A stretch of DNA of 64,000 bases. Source: Haliotis asinina (lineage: Eukaryota; Mollusca; Gastropoda; Lepetellida; Haliotidae). Location of the stretch: assembly GCF_037392515.1 (NCBI RefSeq), contig NC_090280.1:28587118-28651117 (forward strand). The letters are read 5' to 3'. The notes beneath the pieces are model-generated. The model had not been told where the DNA came from. It made no database searches and was given only the letters and a program-made list of their open reading frames with translations. This document shows, one piece after another, positions 1-11,690 of this stretch (within the stretch, counting starts at the first letter, position 1; every line of letters starts with the position of its first letter). Both the position numbers and the translations under genes were made by a program.

Positions 1-310
1 ACCATGGCTTATGAAAATCCAACAAAAAAATCCAAAACGGCCACTTGATATTGACCCTGTTGATAGTGACCATAGACCGTCTGCATCGATCGAGTATTGG
101 CCGCGTTTCATCGTGATTGAGACTCCAGACAAGACATCGTTGAAGTTGAGCCCCTTTGCTGTATCCAAGGGTATTCAGGGTATTGCAGGGGACGTGAAGA
201 ACATAACACGCTTACGTCCAGGTGGCCTACTAGTAGAGTGTGAGAAAAAGCAACAAGCAACCAATTTGCTTAACATCAAATCTTTCGTGGGCATTCCGGT
301 CACGGTCTCT
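1..310 (+). pseudogene. I-group LINE ORF1, N-terminal fragment at the window edge
   Basis: This is the beginning of a LINE ORF1 (nucleic-acid-binding, gag-like protein). An ATG at base 4 opens with MAYENPTKKSK, the same start used by the minus-strand copy near 36660. A frameshift follows almost at once, and the homologous reading continues in another frame from about base 40. Conserved blocks are YWPRF, LKLSPFAVSKGIQGIAGDV and LLVEC, which match ORF1 of the copies near 36600 and 51100 most closely. Similarity fades at about base 310, although a frame stays open to 448. No zinc knuckles, endonuclease or RT follow, so this is a stump, cut either by deletion or by unrelated DNA. Confidence 0.75.
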
Positions 311-738
311 GAAACAACAGAGCATGTGTCGAAACATACAAGACATACTATTGGTTTTCTCGATAGAGTAGTAGATTTAGCCATTAAACATGTTATGACA
401 AGACATCATACGGAACTAAGAGCATCAGTAGGACGATATTACTGTTGATACCTGTCAGCGGTTCCATTGGCTTTGTACATCGTGTCATGGTTGTACACTG
501 TCATACATTCAGCGTGCCAAATATTCAAGCAATAATAAGAGATTGTATGTCACTTAGACAATAAGACCAAAACTACTGCAACAACAATAGTTTACACATA
601 CCATGGTGGGCCTCGTTTGATCTTAATGACGTTAGAGTTTGTGAATCCGATGCAGGTTTCATGGCTGATAGCCAAATGACAGCACGAATTGAATGTTTGA
701 AAATGTAATGTCATACCGCGACCTCTGCGCGAGGAATT

Positions 739-870
739 GGCTAAATCTAGTTAGTCAGACTAGGACAGCCGCTGCAGACGGAGATGGCTAACTATATAGT
801 TAGGTGGACTGGGACCGGCGCTTAAGGAGGAGCTGGCTAACGCTAGTTAGCTAGACAGGAACTGGGGCAA
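739..870. repeat. three tandem units of about 48 bp with a palindromic core
   Basis: Three units begin near 739, 786 and 835, each opening with GGCTAA, then a self-complementary core (for example CTAACTATATAGTTAG at 788-803), then a GAC-rich segment. The units are diverged, so the array is old. Each unit could fold into a short hairpin. Confidence 0.55.
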
Positions 871-1497
871 ATTTTATTGCTTGGGGGAATGTTTCGAATG
901 TTTCTATAATTCTAAGAGGTGTTTGGGATCTGAATAAGTATGAACAGTTTCGTATTTTAACATCAGCACCATGATTGTTTGCTATTTGTTATTATTCACA
1001 ATTATGTTTTTTGATAAATGTTCCTGTATACTTGCTGAACCGATAAGGAACACATATTCTTTGCGGAAACCTCTAAAATTTGTCTCCTTCTCACTTTGGT
1101 CAAAGCACTACTAGATACAACTGATGACAGCAAGTGGTTCAGCATGTCTTTTTAACACATCACCCACACAATCAGGATAAAACAACACACTTTTCTTACT
1201 TGACGCTTCACAATAGTTCCCCTGCCCTACAACGTAGTTTCCCACAAAGACATTCTCTTGACAAAAACAGCACACTGACTTTTAAAAAGTCAAGCTTGCT
1301 GTCAACAAGTGCAACGATAAAGGGATAACCATGCTTTATCAGTTTAGTTTGCATATACTGGCGTACACCTTTGCGTGTTTAAATCAGCAGTAGTTAGAAG
1401 TACCACTGAACTTGTGAATGAATACCTTCACTTTATCTTGGAATATGCAGATGAAACCGTCAAAGATAAAATAGTTACTTGTGATATCTGAACTGTT

Positions 1498-1765
1498 TTT
1501 GCTATGAATCTATTTAAGAAATAAGTTTATGTAGTATTATTTTGTAGGACATACAGTCATTTTTAAACATAAGTTCAATCTTAGATCAGATTTCAGGATG
1601 AACTTTTCCAAAACGAATGTTGATATATCAGATCAATATAAAGAACTTTGTATCTGTTATTGATTTTTAGATGTCGACCATAAAGCTTGCTCCATCTCAT
1701 CCCTTCAGCCTGACATGGACGTAAAATTGGTGGAAGCATTGAGATCTATTCAGCTTTTATTTCAC
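1498..1765 (+). repeat. copy of a duplicated non-coding segment (partner at 52237-52465)
   Basis: Both places share, in the same order and orientation, TTGCTATGAATCTATT, then ATCAGATTTCA(A/G)GATGAACTTTTC, then ATTGATTTTTA, then a segment ending near AGCA(C/T)TGAG. The spacing is similar and the copies are clearly diverged. It could be an unclassified interspersed repeat or an old segmental duplication. Confidence 0.6.
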
Positions 1766-2439
1766 AATTATAGTCACTATTATAACTGTTATAACACCTG
1801 CCTTGATTAATACAACCATTAAATGCTTCAATTTCGCAAGGCAACATTTATTATGGCATGAGTGAGTGAGTGAGTTAATATCTAACGTCACATCGGCAAT
1901 ATTTCAGCCATATCGTGACGAGAACATTTTGATACTGAAATCAAACATGCATACATTATAAACACCTGTCGTCAAAGGACAGTAAAACAACTAGAATATC
2001 ACAGTTATAATTAAAACTAGTGTGGAGAGTTAAAACAAATACCACTATTTGGACAATACACAATATAAAATACGGGCTATAGATCGCCATCAACTGAAGG
2101 TAGATCACCATACTAGGGACCATGGGGACTTACAGTACCTTTGCTACCTGCATGGCCCTAGCTGGATTTACACCATCCCCTCAGCTGCTGGCGAGTGTAA
2201 AAATTTTTAGCCAAAATTAAAAGAACACATATACTATGCTTAAAAATCCTGGAGAGTATAAATTTACTTTGAAACTTTTTGGACTTACGTACCCTCTCAG
2301 GGGGACAATAATTTTACAATACTTCAACCCCTTTGAGGGTACAGCCACCACTGATCAATGTTCCTAATCTATACTACCATCCCTTAAAATACTATCTACA
2401 GAACATATCAATTATAATTCAACAAGGAAATCACTTTCT

Positions 2440-4990
2440 TTTAAAAATCCAATAATTAAATGAGTATTTACTGTGTTAAATAGATCCGTAAGTGTTTATA
2501 CATTAAAATATTTAACCCTTATGATGGAGAATTCAACACAATCAAGCAGGATATGCTTGACCGTGGTTCTCTCATCACAAGGGATGCAAAACGGAGGATC
2601 TCCACCTTTCAACAGGTATGCATGTGTATACCTTGTATGACCAATACGACATCGTCGTAGTATGACCTCTTCAAATCTGGACTGACTGGGTATAACCAAT
2701 GTAGGGTTTTATCTCATGTAATTTACTTACACCCAACTGGGTGTCCCACCTCTTTTGTATCAGATCACGGATATAAGGTCTAATGGTGGCTTTGTAATCA
2801 CTGTAGGGAATAAGAAGTGGTGTCACAGATTTGTTGAGTGCTGCTTTAGCAGTAAGGTCAGCCAATGTGTTACCAGAGATTCCTACATGGCTTGGTAACC
2901 AACAGAAGATTATTATACAATTCAACAATTTCTATTAAGAGTGGATTGTTTTCAATAAATATTTGTAATAGCCTGAAGGCAAGAAAGAAAGTCAGAATAG
3001 ATTAGATACTGTTTATGTTTAGGGTGTCTTTGAATATATTTAAGAGCAGTTACTATTGCGTTAGCTTCAGCTGTAAAACTAGAACTGTTGTCTGGTAATC
3101 TAGAAGATATTGTTCTGGATCCAATGACAGTGGCACAAGCCACTGCGCCACCGTCCTTGGACACATCTGTAAATAAGGATTTATAATTGCTATATTTATG
3201 TTTTAATTGATGATATTCTTGTTTGTATTGTAATTCATTTGTTTCTGATTTTTTTATATGTGGTCAATGTTAGGTCCACTTGGGGCCTGACCAACTCCCA
3301 AGGAGGAGAAGAAAGAAGACGGGAGGGAGCTATGTTTTCCAGCTCAATGCCGGCCGAAGAAAGAAAGGGTTTAATTCTGTGTCCTAGAGGCGGGACAAGC
3401 GAGGATTTCTTGCATAAATCCTCGTGAAGGGGATTGAAAACGCAGTTATAAGTATAACTTAGTAATGTACTTGTAAAGCTAACTTTATATGGCGCTGCTC
3501 AAGAGATGGTTCATCAGCCTCAACGTAGAGATTGTCAATAGGTGAAGTTCTGAAGGACCCAAGACAAAGTCTTAAGCCTTGGTGGTGGACAGAATGAAGA
3601 AGTTTAAGGTTGCTTTTGCAGGCTCCGCCATATACGATGGAGCCATAATCCAGTTTTGAACGGACGAGTGATTGATATAGGTGTAAGAGGGTCGCTTGAT
3701 CCCCTCCCCACTTTGAGTTGGAAAAAACTTTCAATAAGTCAAGAGCCTTCAGGCATTTAGTTTTAAGGAACTTAATATGAGGCAGAAATGTTAAGTGGGA
3801 ATCAAAGATTAGGCCCAAGAACTTGGCCTCCTTAACAACTCTGATGGGAGTACTATCTAAGGACAGTTCTGGGTCCTTATACATACATATATATATATAT
3901 TTTCTACATTTTGTGAAAGTTGCTGCAAATCTAAGTGGCCTAGGGAGTCATGGACTATGCTATTGCAAACTGTTCTGAAATTCTTAACCGTAACATGAGG
4001 CTTATATTTTCTACAAAAATGTATACAATTAGTTTTGGATTTAGAAAATATAAAGCCGTTTTCAAGACACCATTTATTTATTTTGTTTAAACACAACTGC
4101 AGTTGCCGTTCAATAGTATGCATATTTTTACCACGACAGGATATAATGAAATCATCCACAAGTAATTATCCATCAATTGAATCATTTAAAACCTTTGATA
4201 AACTATTTATCTTGATTCTAAAATGTGTGACAGACAAAATACTGTCTTGAGGGACACCTTGATCCTGATTGTAATGATCAGACAGGGTAGAACCCACTCG
4301 AACTTGAAATTGCCTGTCTTTTAAAAACTCTGATATAAAACGAGGGAAACAGCCTCTGAAACCAAAGTCATGCAAATCCTTCAAAATGTCATGCTTCCAG
4401 GTCGTATCATAAGCTTTCTCAAGGTCAAAGAAAATTGATATGTTGTTTATTTACTATAGCATTTTTAACGAAGGATTCTAAACGTACTAAATGATCAATG
4501 GTACTACGATGTTTCCTTAAACCACACTGAATATTGGTTATTAGGTTATTGGTTTCAAGATACCAAGTTAAACTATTATTCACCATACGTTCCATGGTTT
4601 TACAGACACAACTAGTTAGAGATATCGGTCTGTAGTTTGATGGATCTGTATGATCTTTGGTATTGGGATTTGGTTTTGGTATTGGGATTACAATGACATT
4701 ACGCCATGAAGGAAGAAATTCCCCAGGTGTCCATATTTGATCAAATATATCTAAAAGTGTCATCAGACATGGTTCAGGTAAGTGTTTCAGAAACTGGTAA
4801 TTGATATTATCATCACCAGTTGCAGTGTCATGAGTTTGCTCAAGAGCAGCATGTAGCTCATGTAATGACAACACTTCATTGTGATCTTCACCGTTATTTG
4901 ATTTGAAATTAAGTTTTGTCTTTTCATGTTGTTTCTGATATCTCGGAAAATCAGGAGTTGGCAAGAGTTTCATCGTTTTTATTTGCAATT
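2440..4990 (-). pseudogene. LINE ORF2 remnant (RT, RNase H, C-terminal domain)
   Basis: Minus-strand reading gives the RT start (PIPKPNPNTKDHTDPSNYRPISLTSC, near 4640), a finger segment (QCGLRKHRSTIDHLVRLE), VPQDSILSVT in place of the VPQGSILSVT of intact copies, FVDD replaced by a diverged VDDF segment near 4150, the thumb region KFLGLIFDSHLTFL, the RNase H strand AVACATVIGSRTISSRL (2952-3164), WLPSHVGISGNTLAD (2880) and the C-terminal RCRIGHTRYTHAYLLKG (2640). At least five frame changes separate these blocks. An ORF2 of this family normally runs about 1,220 residues; endonuclease is absent here. Confidence 0.9.
3886..3995 (+). mobile_element. Gypsy-type LTR retrotransposon scrap inside a LINE (fossil)
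   Basis: A gag-like stretch on the plus strand (about 3895-3980) runs into the terminal bases of an LTR, ending TTAACCGTAACA at 3995. The same gag stretch occurs in inverted orientation at 5157-5260, and the LTR end matches the LTR at 11922. It lies between LINE sequences that are continuous in other copies. It is a small, broken and heavily deleted remnant. Confidence 0.65.
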
Positions 4991-5007
4991 TTAGACTTAT
5001 CAGTAAG

Positions 5008-5156
5008 AGTTGTTAAGGAGGCCAAGTTCTTGGGCCTAATCTTTGATTCCCACTTAACATTTCTGCCTCATATTCCATATAAGTTCCTTAAAACTAAATG
5101 CCTGAAGGCTCTTGACTTATTGAAAGTTTTTTCCAACTCAAAGTGGGGAGGGGATA
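5008..5156 (+). mobile_element. inverted LINE ORF2 piece (RT thumb region)
   Basis: About 148 bases encode VVKEAKFLGLIFDSHLTF on the plus strand, running to SNSKWGGD. They are almost identical to the reverse complement of 3703-3845 in the neighbouring copy, apart from a small insertion near 5075. The head-to-head joint with the minus-strand LINE is at about 5008. The near-identity suggests a recent local inverted duplication, or a twin-priming-like event followed by rearrangement. Confidence 0.8.
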
Positions 5157-5589
5157 AGAATTTCAGAACAGTTTGCAATAGCATAGTCCATGACTCCCTA
5201 GACCACTTAGATTTGCAGCAACTTTCACAAAATGTAGAAAATATTTGTCAACTTCTTTCTCATTAAAAGAGAGTCCAAGTCTAGCATGCCTTGCAATGTC
5301 AAAAGTGGAAGAATCTGAGGTCTGAGAAGGGTTTTCAAGTTTTTTAAAAGCAATTTCTTGGTCAATTTCTAATTTCTCCTATTCTAATTCCTTTCTGTCC
5401 CTTACCCTTTCCCTTTCTATTTCCTTCTCCATCTCAAACTTTTTCATTTCCATTTCTAATTTTTTCATTTCTAACTGGTCTGTAACATTCCTCTGGCACC
5501 ATTTCCAAAACATCATCTTCAAAAATTCCTTCATCAATATAGTGGTTCAAAACAATTTTCAAAATGTGAAATTTCCTCATTGCAGGTTT
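5157..5589 (-). mobile_element. Gypsy-type gag fragment (LTR retrotransposon fossil), left part
   Basis: On the minus strand this shows a Lys/Glu-rich coiled-coil-like stretch (about 5340-5480) followed by a conserved gag block (about 5165-5330), an order typical of mollusc Gypsy gag. It is broken. It continues the fragment at 11691-11921: the LINE at 5590-11690 is inserted between them, with a duplicated target sequence on both sides. The LTR and primer-binding site lie at the other end (11901-12445). pol and the second LTR are not seen. Confidence 0.7.
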
Positions 5590-6193
5590 GGCACCCGTGG
5601 CGAGCCACCTCCTCGTGGTGGGTGCTGAGTAACGCTAAGAGCTCGTCGACACCCCCGTTGTGGACCCGGGGGGATATTTGGTCCACCAACCCGTTTGCCG
5701 TGGGTTGCGGCCCTGTGTCGGCGGAGGAGGGGATCCTGGTGGTTGAGGGCAATAGGGACCTGCAACCGTGTTCCTGTTGCTCAATACACCACTTTGGCCC
5801 TGACTTCGCCTAGACGGGTGGTTGAATGGGCCCGGTTCAACCAATCGGCTGGTCATGTCGAGCCCTGTGCATTACTTGTAATTGCACAAAAAAACTTATA
5901 TTCTGAATGAACTGTATTGTTACTTTTAGGCTTCGACTCTTTTTATTTGTCAAACTTTACTTGAGTAGAAATATGTCACAAATAAATTTGCCTAGAGTCT
6001 TACATGCCCAGAAGGCGATGGCTCATGGGCCAATCTGGTAGGATTTATCTTTTTGGGATATTTTCCTGCTTGAGTATACTCTCCTAGTATCCTTGGTGCC
6101 GTGTGCTGGAGACCCGCATACAGTAGGCATTGTCCTCGTTGACACTCCGTGGTGGGTGGGGAGCTAGGAGGGTGAATCATATTCAATACCACC
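5590..6193 (+). promoter_or_regulatory. LINE 5' UTR, presumed internal promoter region
   Basis: This is a G+C-rich leader (dense around 5590-5760) conserved with 16573-17151, 36661-37259 and 51257-51807. In non-LTR elements this region usually carries an internal promoter; that role is inferred from position and conservation. The many open frames on both strands here are composition artefacts. The block around 6000-6180 (ending GTGGTGGGTGGGGAGCT) precedes ORF1 in every copy. Confidence 0.6.
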
Positions 6194-7453
6194 ATGGCAC
6201 CCCCACTGAAAAAACGTTCGTATGAATCTGATGATTCAGTATCTTCTGAGGATGAAATTCAAGACGTTCTCCCAAATCCTGATCATTGGTCACGCTTTTT
6301 GGTCATGTCAGCACCAAATGATGGTCCACTAAAATTGAATCCTTTTGCCATTTCTAAAGGTATAGAAGGTTTAGCTGGCGATGTCAAAGAAATCAAGAAG
6401 CTACGTTCTGGATCTCTTCTGATCGAGTGTAAAAAGAAAAGCCAGTCACAAATACTTCTTTCAACCAAATCACTGGCTAAAGTTCCTGTGGAGGTGTCCC
6501 CTCACAGAACACTCAATAGTTGTAAAGGCATTGTCCGTGATGTGGGACGTTGCCTTTCAGATATGGATGAGAGTGACATCATTTCAGAATTACGCTCACA
6601 AGGTGTAACTGCTGTTAAGCGGTTCACTTACAAAAGAGAAAATGACATCGTAAAGACCAATACCTACCTATTTACATTTGGTCTTCCAACACGTCCGGAA
6701 TCATTGAAGGCTGGTTATTGCCACTTAAGGGTTAATACTTACATCCCAAATCCCCTGAGGTGCTACAGATGTCAGAAATATGGCCATGGTTCTAAATCAT
6801 GCCGTAGTTCGGCTGCTTGTCATCGATGTGGAGGCACCTGTGAAGATGGCAAACTCTGTGATAAACCTCCAGCGTGTGTAAACTGCTCTGGAAATCATCC
6901 TTCGTCGTCCAGAACATGCCCTACATGGGAACTCCAGTCAAAAATTTCGAAAATAAAACATGAACGAAATGTCTCTTTCCTAGAAGCAAGGAAACTTGTA
7001 CTAGCTCTTGAAAAACCAGGCCCATCTTATGCAGCTGCTGCGTCAGTCTCAATTCCAACTTCTAGATCGGTTTCATATCAGTCCGTATGTTGTCAAACTG
7101 ATTATACATGGATGGAATCCTCTGCTCCGATCCTCACTACATCTCCTCGACAGTCATCTAGTGCTTCATCTCAAACGGATGATCCATCTACAGTTGTCTC
7201 ACACTCGCCGATGACTTCAACAGTGAACCTGCAGTCGGTACCGAAACCATCGTCTGATTTGAAAACGACAACCAAAAAATCTGACCATTCTAATCGTTCT
7301 GATCGTATTCCAAAGGGTCAGCGTGACCCTGTACGGATACAGAATCGTTTTCAAACCTTAGAGGACATGGATGTATCTCCTCTCCCTCATCGGCGCACCA
7401 CCAGTAAGTCGCCTATAAAGGGAAACACAGATCCCCTGTACAACCACCTTTAA
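6194..7453 (+). CDS. LINE ORF1, gag-like protein with zinc knuckles
   Basis: This 419-residue protein binds element RNA in the retrotransposition particle, as known for the family. Residues about 30-100 form the conserved N-terminal block (WSRFLVMSAP, KLNPFAISKGIEGLAGDVKE, LLIEC), possibly an RRM-like fold. Three CCHC-type knuckles follow at about residues 190-245 (CYRCQKYGHGSKSC, CHRCGGTCEDGKLC, CVNCSGNHPSSSRTC). The C-terminal third is Ser/Thr/Lys-rich and probably disordered, ending near the conserved LEDMDVSP motif. The start ATG follows ACC and matches the start of other copies. The stop is followed after one base by the ORF2 ATG. The frame is intact. Confidence 0.93.
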   Translation: MAPPLKKRSYESDDSVSSEDEIQDVLPNPDHWSRFLVMSAPNDGPLKLNPFAISKGIEGLAGDVKEIKKLRSGSLLIECKKKSQSQILLSTKSLAKVPVEVSPHRTLNSCKGIVRDVGRCLSDMDESDIISELRSQGVTAVKRFTYKRENDIVKTNTYLFTFGLPTRPESLKAGYCHLRVNTYIPNPLRCYRCQKYGHGSKSCRSSAACHRCGGTCEDGKLCDKPPACVNCSGNHPSSSRTCPTWELQSKISKIKHERNVSFLEARKLVLALEKPGPSYAAAASVSIPTSRSVSYQSVCCQTDYTWMESSAPILTTSPRQSSSASSQTDDPSTVVSHSPMTSTVNLQSVPKPSSDLKTTTKKSDHSNRSDRIPKGQRDPVRIQNRFQTLEDMDVSPLPHRRTTSKSPIKGNTDPLYNHL

Positions 7454-7454
7454 C

Positions 7455-10400
7455 ATGAGCGTTTCTAGTTCAATTATTCAGTGGAATTGCAGAGGTTTTA
7501 GGACCAATCTCAATGATTTGCATTTATTGATACAAGATTATAAGCCATCAGCAATATGTCTGCAGGAGACTTACCTTAAAGAAACTGATAACTTTGATTT
7601 ACGTCAGTACAGTACCTACAATTCCTTCTCCCCACCAGGGACTAAAGCTACTGGTGGATCTTCAATTTTAGTTCGACAGGGTGTGATTCATAGCCCTGTT
7701 TTACTTCATACCAATCTTCAGGCTGTAGCAGTTAGAATAACGTTGCACATTGTTTTTACTTTGTGCTCTCTTTACATTCCCCCAACATCGTTGCTTCAAT
7801 TAACTGATCTTCAAGCACTTTACGACCAACTTCCAAAGCCCTGCATCATTATGGGTGATCTCAATGGTCATAACCCACTATGGGGTAGTGTGCATACAAG
7901 CAATAAAGGAAGGTTACTTGAAGAGTTCATTTCAAATAATGATTTATGCATCTATAACGATGGCTCTCACACTTATCTACATCCTGGGAATGGTACTTAT
8001 TCTAGTCTTGATTTATCTGTCACTGACTCAATCCTCCTGAATGAATTTGAATGGTCCGTCCATGACGACCTTTGTGGAAGTGATCACTTTCCTACAGTTC
8101 TAACATCTGTAACCCCTTCTGATGTTCCTCCGTCATCCAGATGGAATTTTAAGAAGGCTAACTGGCCTTTATATGAAGCTCTCTGTGCTGACAAACTTAA
8201 ACCTGAAGTTTTCACTGATGTTGCTGACGCTATAAAGTGTTTTACTGATGAGGTGAACATCATAGCCAATGAGTGTATAGCCAAGTCCTCCGCAACTCCA
8301 CATATTAGAAAACCGTGGTTCAACGATGATTGCAAACAGGCTCGGAAGGCACGGAAAAAAGCTGAACATTATTTCCGCCGCCATCCTATGGTCCACAATT
8401 TGAACAAATATAAAATTCTTAATGCTAAAGCTCGACGTACTTTTAAGCAAAGTAAACGCCATTCTTGGCGAACGTATGTATCAAAGATCAATGCACGTAC
8501 GCCGATATCAAAAGTATGGAACATGATTCAGAAAATCAAGGGTAAGGGCACTAAATCCAGCATTCAACACCTTCAAGATGGTGATCAGCTACTGACAAAC
8601 AAATCCGATATCGCAAATAAACTAGGTGAAACCCTCGCCAAACACTCCTCTTCTTCAAATTATGTGCCTGAATTTCAGAAATATAAAAGTCAGCAAGAAA
8701 AGAAAGCTATAAATTTCAGTTCAAATAATGGTGCAGATTATAATGAAATATTCTCTATTCATGAGCTTCATACTGCTCTTGAACAAGCTCATGATACTGC
8801 TACAGGAGCTGATCATATACATTATCAACTCCTGAAACACTTACCAGAATCTTGCTTAGAAACCCTTTTAAATATATTTGATGACATTTGGACTTCGGGA
8901 AAATTTCCGTCTTCGTGGCGAGATGCTATTGTAGTCCCAATCCCTAAACCTGGACGTGATCATACTGATCCTTCAAATTATCGACCAATTTCTCTCACAA
9001 GCTGTGTTTGCAAAACCATGGAACGAATGATAAACAATAGACTAGTTTGGTACTTAGAGACCAATAACCTCATAACAGATATTCAGTGTGGTTTTCGTAA
9101 AAACAGAAGTACCATTGATCACTTAGTGCGTTTAGAATCATTTGTCAAAAACGCTATAATTAATAAACAACATGCAGTCTCTATATTTTTTGATTTAGAA
9201 AAAGCCTATGACACTACATGGAAATATGGCATTTTGAAAGATTTGCATGACTTTGGACTGCGAGGCCGATTGCCTCAATTTATTTCCAACTTTTTAAATG
9301 ACAGACAATTTCAAGTCCGAGTGGGCTCTACCCTGTCTGATCATTATAATCAGGATCAGGGTGTCCCACAAGGCAGTATTTTATCTGTCACTTTATTTAG
9401 CATTAAAATCAACAGTTTATCTAAGGTTTTAAATGATTCGATTGATGGATCACTTTTTGTTGATGATTTTAATATTTCTTGTCGCGGTAAAAATATGCGT
9501 ACTATTGAAAGACAACTGCAGTTGTGTTTAAACAAAATTAACAAGTGGTGTCTTGAAAACGGTTTTAAACTTTCTAAATCGAAAACTAATTGTATACATT
9601 TTTGTAGAAGATATAAACTGCATAAGGACCCTGAACTATTTCTCAATGGCACTCCCATCAAAGTGGTAAAGGAAGCTAAGTTCTTTGGTATAGTTTTTGA
9701 CTCGCATTTAACCTTTTTACCGCATATTAAGTCCCTTAAAACTAAATGCCTGAAGGCCCTTGACTTGTTGAAAGTCATTTCTAATTCTAAGTGGGGAGGG
9801 GATCAAGCTACTCTCCTGCAACTTTATCGATCATTGATACGTTCAAAACTTGATTACGGCTGCATCGTCTATGGCGGAGCCTGCAAAAGCAACCTAAAAC
9901 TTTTAGATTCTGTTCACAATCAAGGTCTAAGACTTTGTCTTGGCTCATTTCGAACTTCACCCGTCGACAGCCTGTACGTTGAGGCTGATGAACCATCTCT
10001 TAAACAACGCCGTATAAAATTATCTTTACAGTATATAACCAAATTATATTCCAACGAGTCAAACCCTGCATTTAACTGTGTCTTTAAACCTCTGTATGAG
10101 GATTTGTATAACAAGAAGTCTTGCCTTGTTCCGCCTCTTGGACTAAGAGTGAAACCTTTCCTTTCTGCTGCTGGCATAGCGCTAGACAACATAGCTCCCT
10201 CCCGTCTGATTTCCTCTCCTCCTTGGCAGTTGGTTAGGCCACAAGTAGACCTTACACTGACTACATTTAAAAAATCAGAAACTAATGAATTACAATATAA
10301 ACAAGAATATAAACAACTAAAAAACAAATATTGCAATTACAAATCCTTATTTACAGACGGATCCAAGGACGGTGGCGCAGTGGCTTGTGCTACTGTCATT

Positions 10401-11142
10401 GGATCTAAAACAATATCTTCTAGATTACCCGATAGCAGTTCAATTTTCACGGCTGAAGCAAACGCCATATTGACGGCTCTTAAATATATTCAAAGACACC
10501 CTAAACATCAACAATATATAATCTATTCTCTCTTTCTTGCCTTGAGGCGATTAAAAACGTATCATGTAAACATCCACTTTTAATAGAAATTATTGAATTG
10601 CATAATGAACTTGCTACTGGCCAATGCGACATCGTCTTTTGTTGGTTACCCAGCCACGTTGGTATTAATGGGAACACAATGGCCGATCGTGCTGCGAAGG
10701 TAGCACTCAACAAATCTGTGACACCACTTCTTATCCCCTACACTCTGATTATAAAGCTGTTATCAGATCTTATATCCGGGATATCATGCAGAAGAGGTGG
10801 GACACTCACGTAGGTATCAATAAATTACATGCGGTAAAACCCTATGTTGGTTACACCTATTTGGGTTGTCAGTCCAGATTTGAGGAGGTCATCATCCGAC
10901 GATGCCGTATTGGCCACACCAGGTATACACATCAATACCTATTGAAAGGTGAAGATCCTCCGTTTTGTATCCCTTGTGATGAACGAATCACAGTCAAGCA
11001 TCTCTTGCTTGACTGTGTTGAGTATTCCATCACAAGGGATAAATATTTTACATCACGAACTTTGCAGGATCTTTTTATGAATCATAGTTCTCATTTAATT
11101 ATTGCTTTTTTAAAAGAGTTAGATTTGTTGTCTGAGCTGTAA
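7455..11142 (+). pseudogene. LINE ORF2: endonuclease, reverse transcriptase, RNase H (copy 1)
   Basis: ORF2 nicks the target DNA and copies the element RNA into it. Visible in order are an APE-type endonuclease (QWNCRGF near residue 8, QETYL, GDLNGHNPLWG, SLDLSVTD, GSDHFPT), RT (NYRPISLTSC, QCGFRKNRSTIDHL, FFDLEKAYDTTW, VPQGSILSVT, catalytic FVDD), RNase H (FTDGSKDGGAVA, TAEANAILTALK, then WLPSHVG) and a Cys/His C-terminal domain. The first frame runs 1,042 residues to 10583. A 4-nt loss near 10528, relative to copy 2, and a second frame change near 10740 split the RNase H and C-terminal parts into frames at 10598-10813 and 10786-11142. The copy is therefore probably dead in cis. Confidence 0.93.
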
Positions 11143-11690
11143 ATAGATAAATATTTTACGACTGGAAGTTTCAATTAGTAACTGACATTGTTAGTGGCAG
11201 TATCCTCAAGGGGGGTTAAAGTACAGTAAAATTATTGTCCTCCCGAGAGGGTACGTAAGCCCCATAACATTCGAAGTAAATTAAAGCTCTCCACTGTTTT
11301 ACTCGTAGCATACGTGTAGTTTTAATATATGGCTAGATATGACGAAATTGCTAACGGCTGAAGGGATGATGTAAATCCAGCTAGGGTCCATGCAGGTAGC
11401 AAAAGTACTGTAAGTCCCCATGGTCCCTAGTATGGTGATCTACCTTCGGTTGTTGGCAATCTATAGCCCGTTTTTATATTGTAGTGTTCTCAGTAATTAA
11501 ACTGTTTTAGATATCATTACTAGATTTAAATGAATGTCTGTGATATACTAGTGATTTTGCTGTTCTTTGTCAACAGATTTTAGATTGTTTCAAGTATTAT
11601 TGACATATATCATGTCTTTTTGAATTGTTCTCGTCACGATATGGCTGAGATACTGCCGATGTGACGATAAATATTAACTCACTCACTCAC
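11143..11690 (+). other. LINE 3' UTR and ACTC tail (copy 1)
   Basis: The 3' UTR contains blocks conserved in all copies: GATGATGTAAATCCAGCTAG, CCCCATGGTCCCTAGTATGG, and a terminal block with GATATGGCTGAGATACTGCCGATGTGACG. It ends in ACTC repeats instead of poly(A). The terminal block is the likely recognition site for the element's own RT, and the SINE fragments here carry a similar end. Confidence 0.85.

Larger units (their letters stand above)
449..1859. other. non-genic stretch
   Basis: No convincing gene is visible. The stretch contains a three-unit repeat (739-870) and a segment shared with 52237-52465 (1498-1765). The 64-residue open frame at 1134-1328 has no recognisable features and is probably chance. 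Confidence 0.5.
1860..5008 (-). mobile_element. I-group LINE copy, 5'-truncated and rearranged
   Basis: The element reads on the minus strand. Its 3' end is the family tail (ACTC repeat, AATATTGCCGATGTGACG block) at 1860-1935, and the 3' UTR block reaches about 2400. Upstream lie the ORF2 C-terminus, RNase H and RT pieces. The 5' side stops at about 5008, where the sequence flips into an inverted LINE piece, so endonuclease and ORF1 are missing. A scrap of an LTR retrotransposon (3886-3995) interrupts the RT region. No target-site duplication can be found because the left end of the LINE is lost. Confidence 0.9.
5590..11690 (+). mobile_element. I-group LINE, near full length (copy 1)
   Basis: The element starts GGCACCCGTGG, the 5' end shared with 16573 and (reversed) 37259. 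It carries a 604-bp 5' UTR, ORF1, ORF2 and a 3' UTR ending in ACTC repeats. The target sequence TCATTGCAGGTTT is present at 5577-5589 and again at 11691-11703, so this is a complete target-primed insertion of about 6.1 kb. It landed inside an older LTR-retrotransposon gag. ORF1 is open; ORF2 is damaged in the RNase H region. ORF1 and endonuclease differ clearly from copy 2, marking a separate subfamily. Confidence 0.95.

Noticed and set aside
5534-5910. Many open frames on both strands around 5534-5910 (also at 16527-16796, 37083-37407, 51532-51859)
   Set aside because: They fall in the G+C-rich LINE 5' UTR and differ between copies; no conserved protein.
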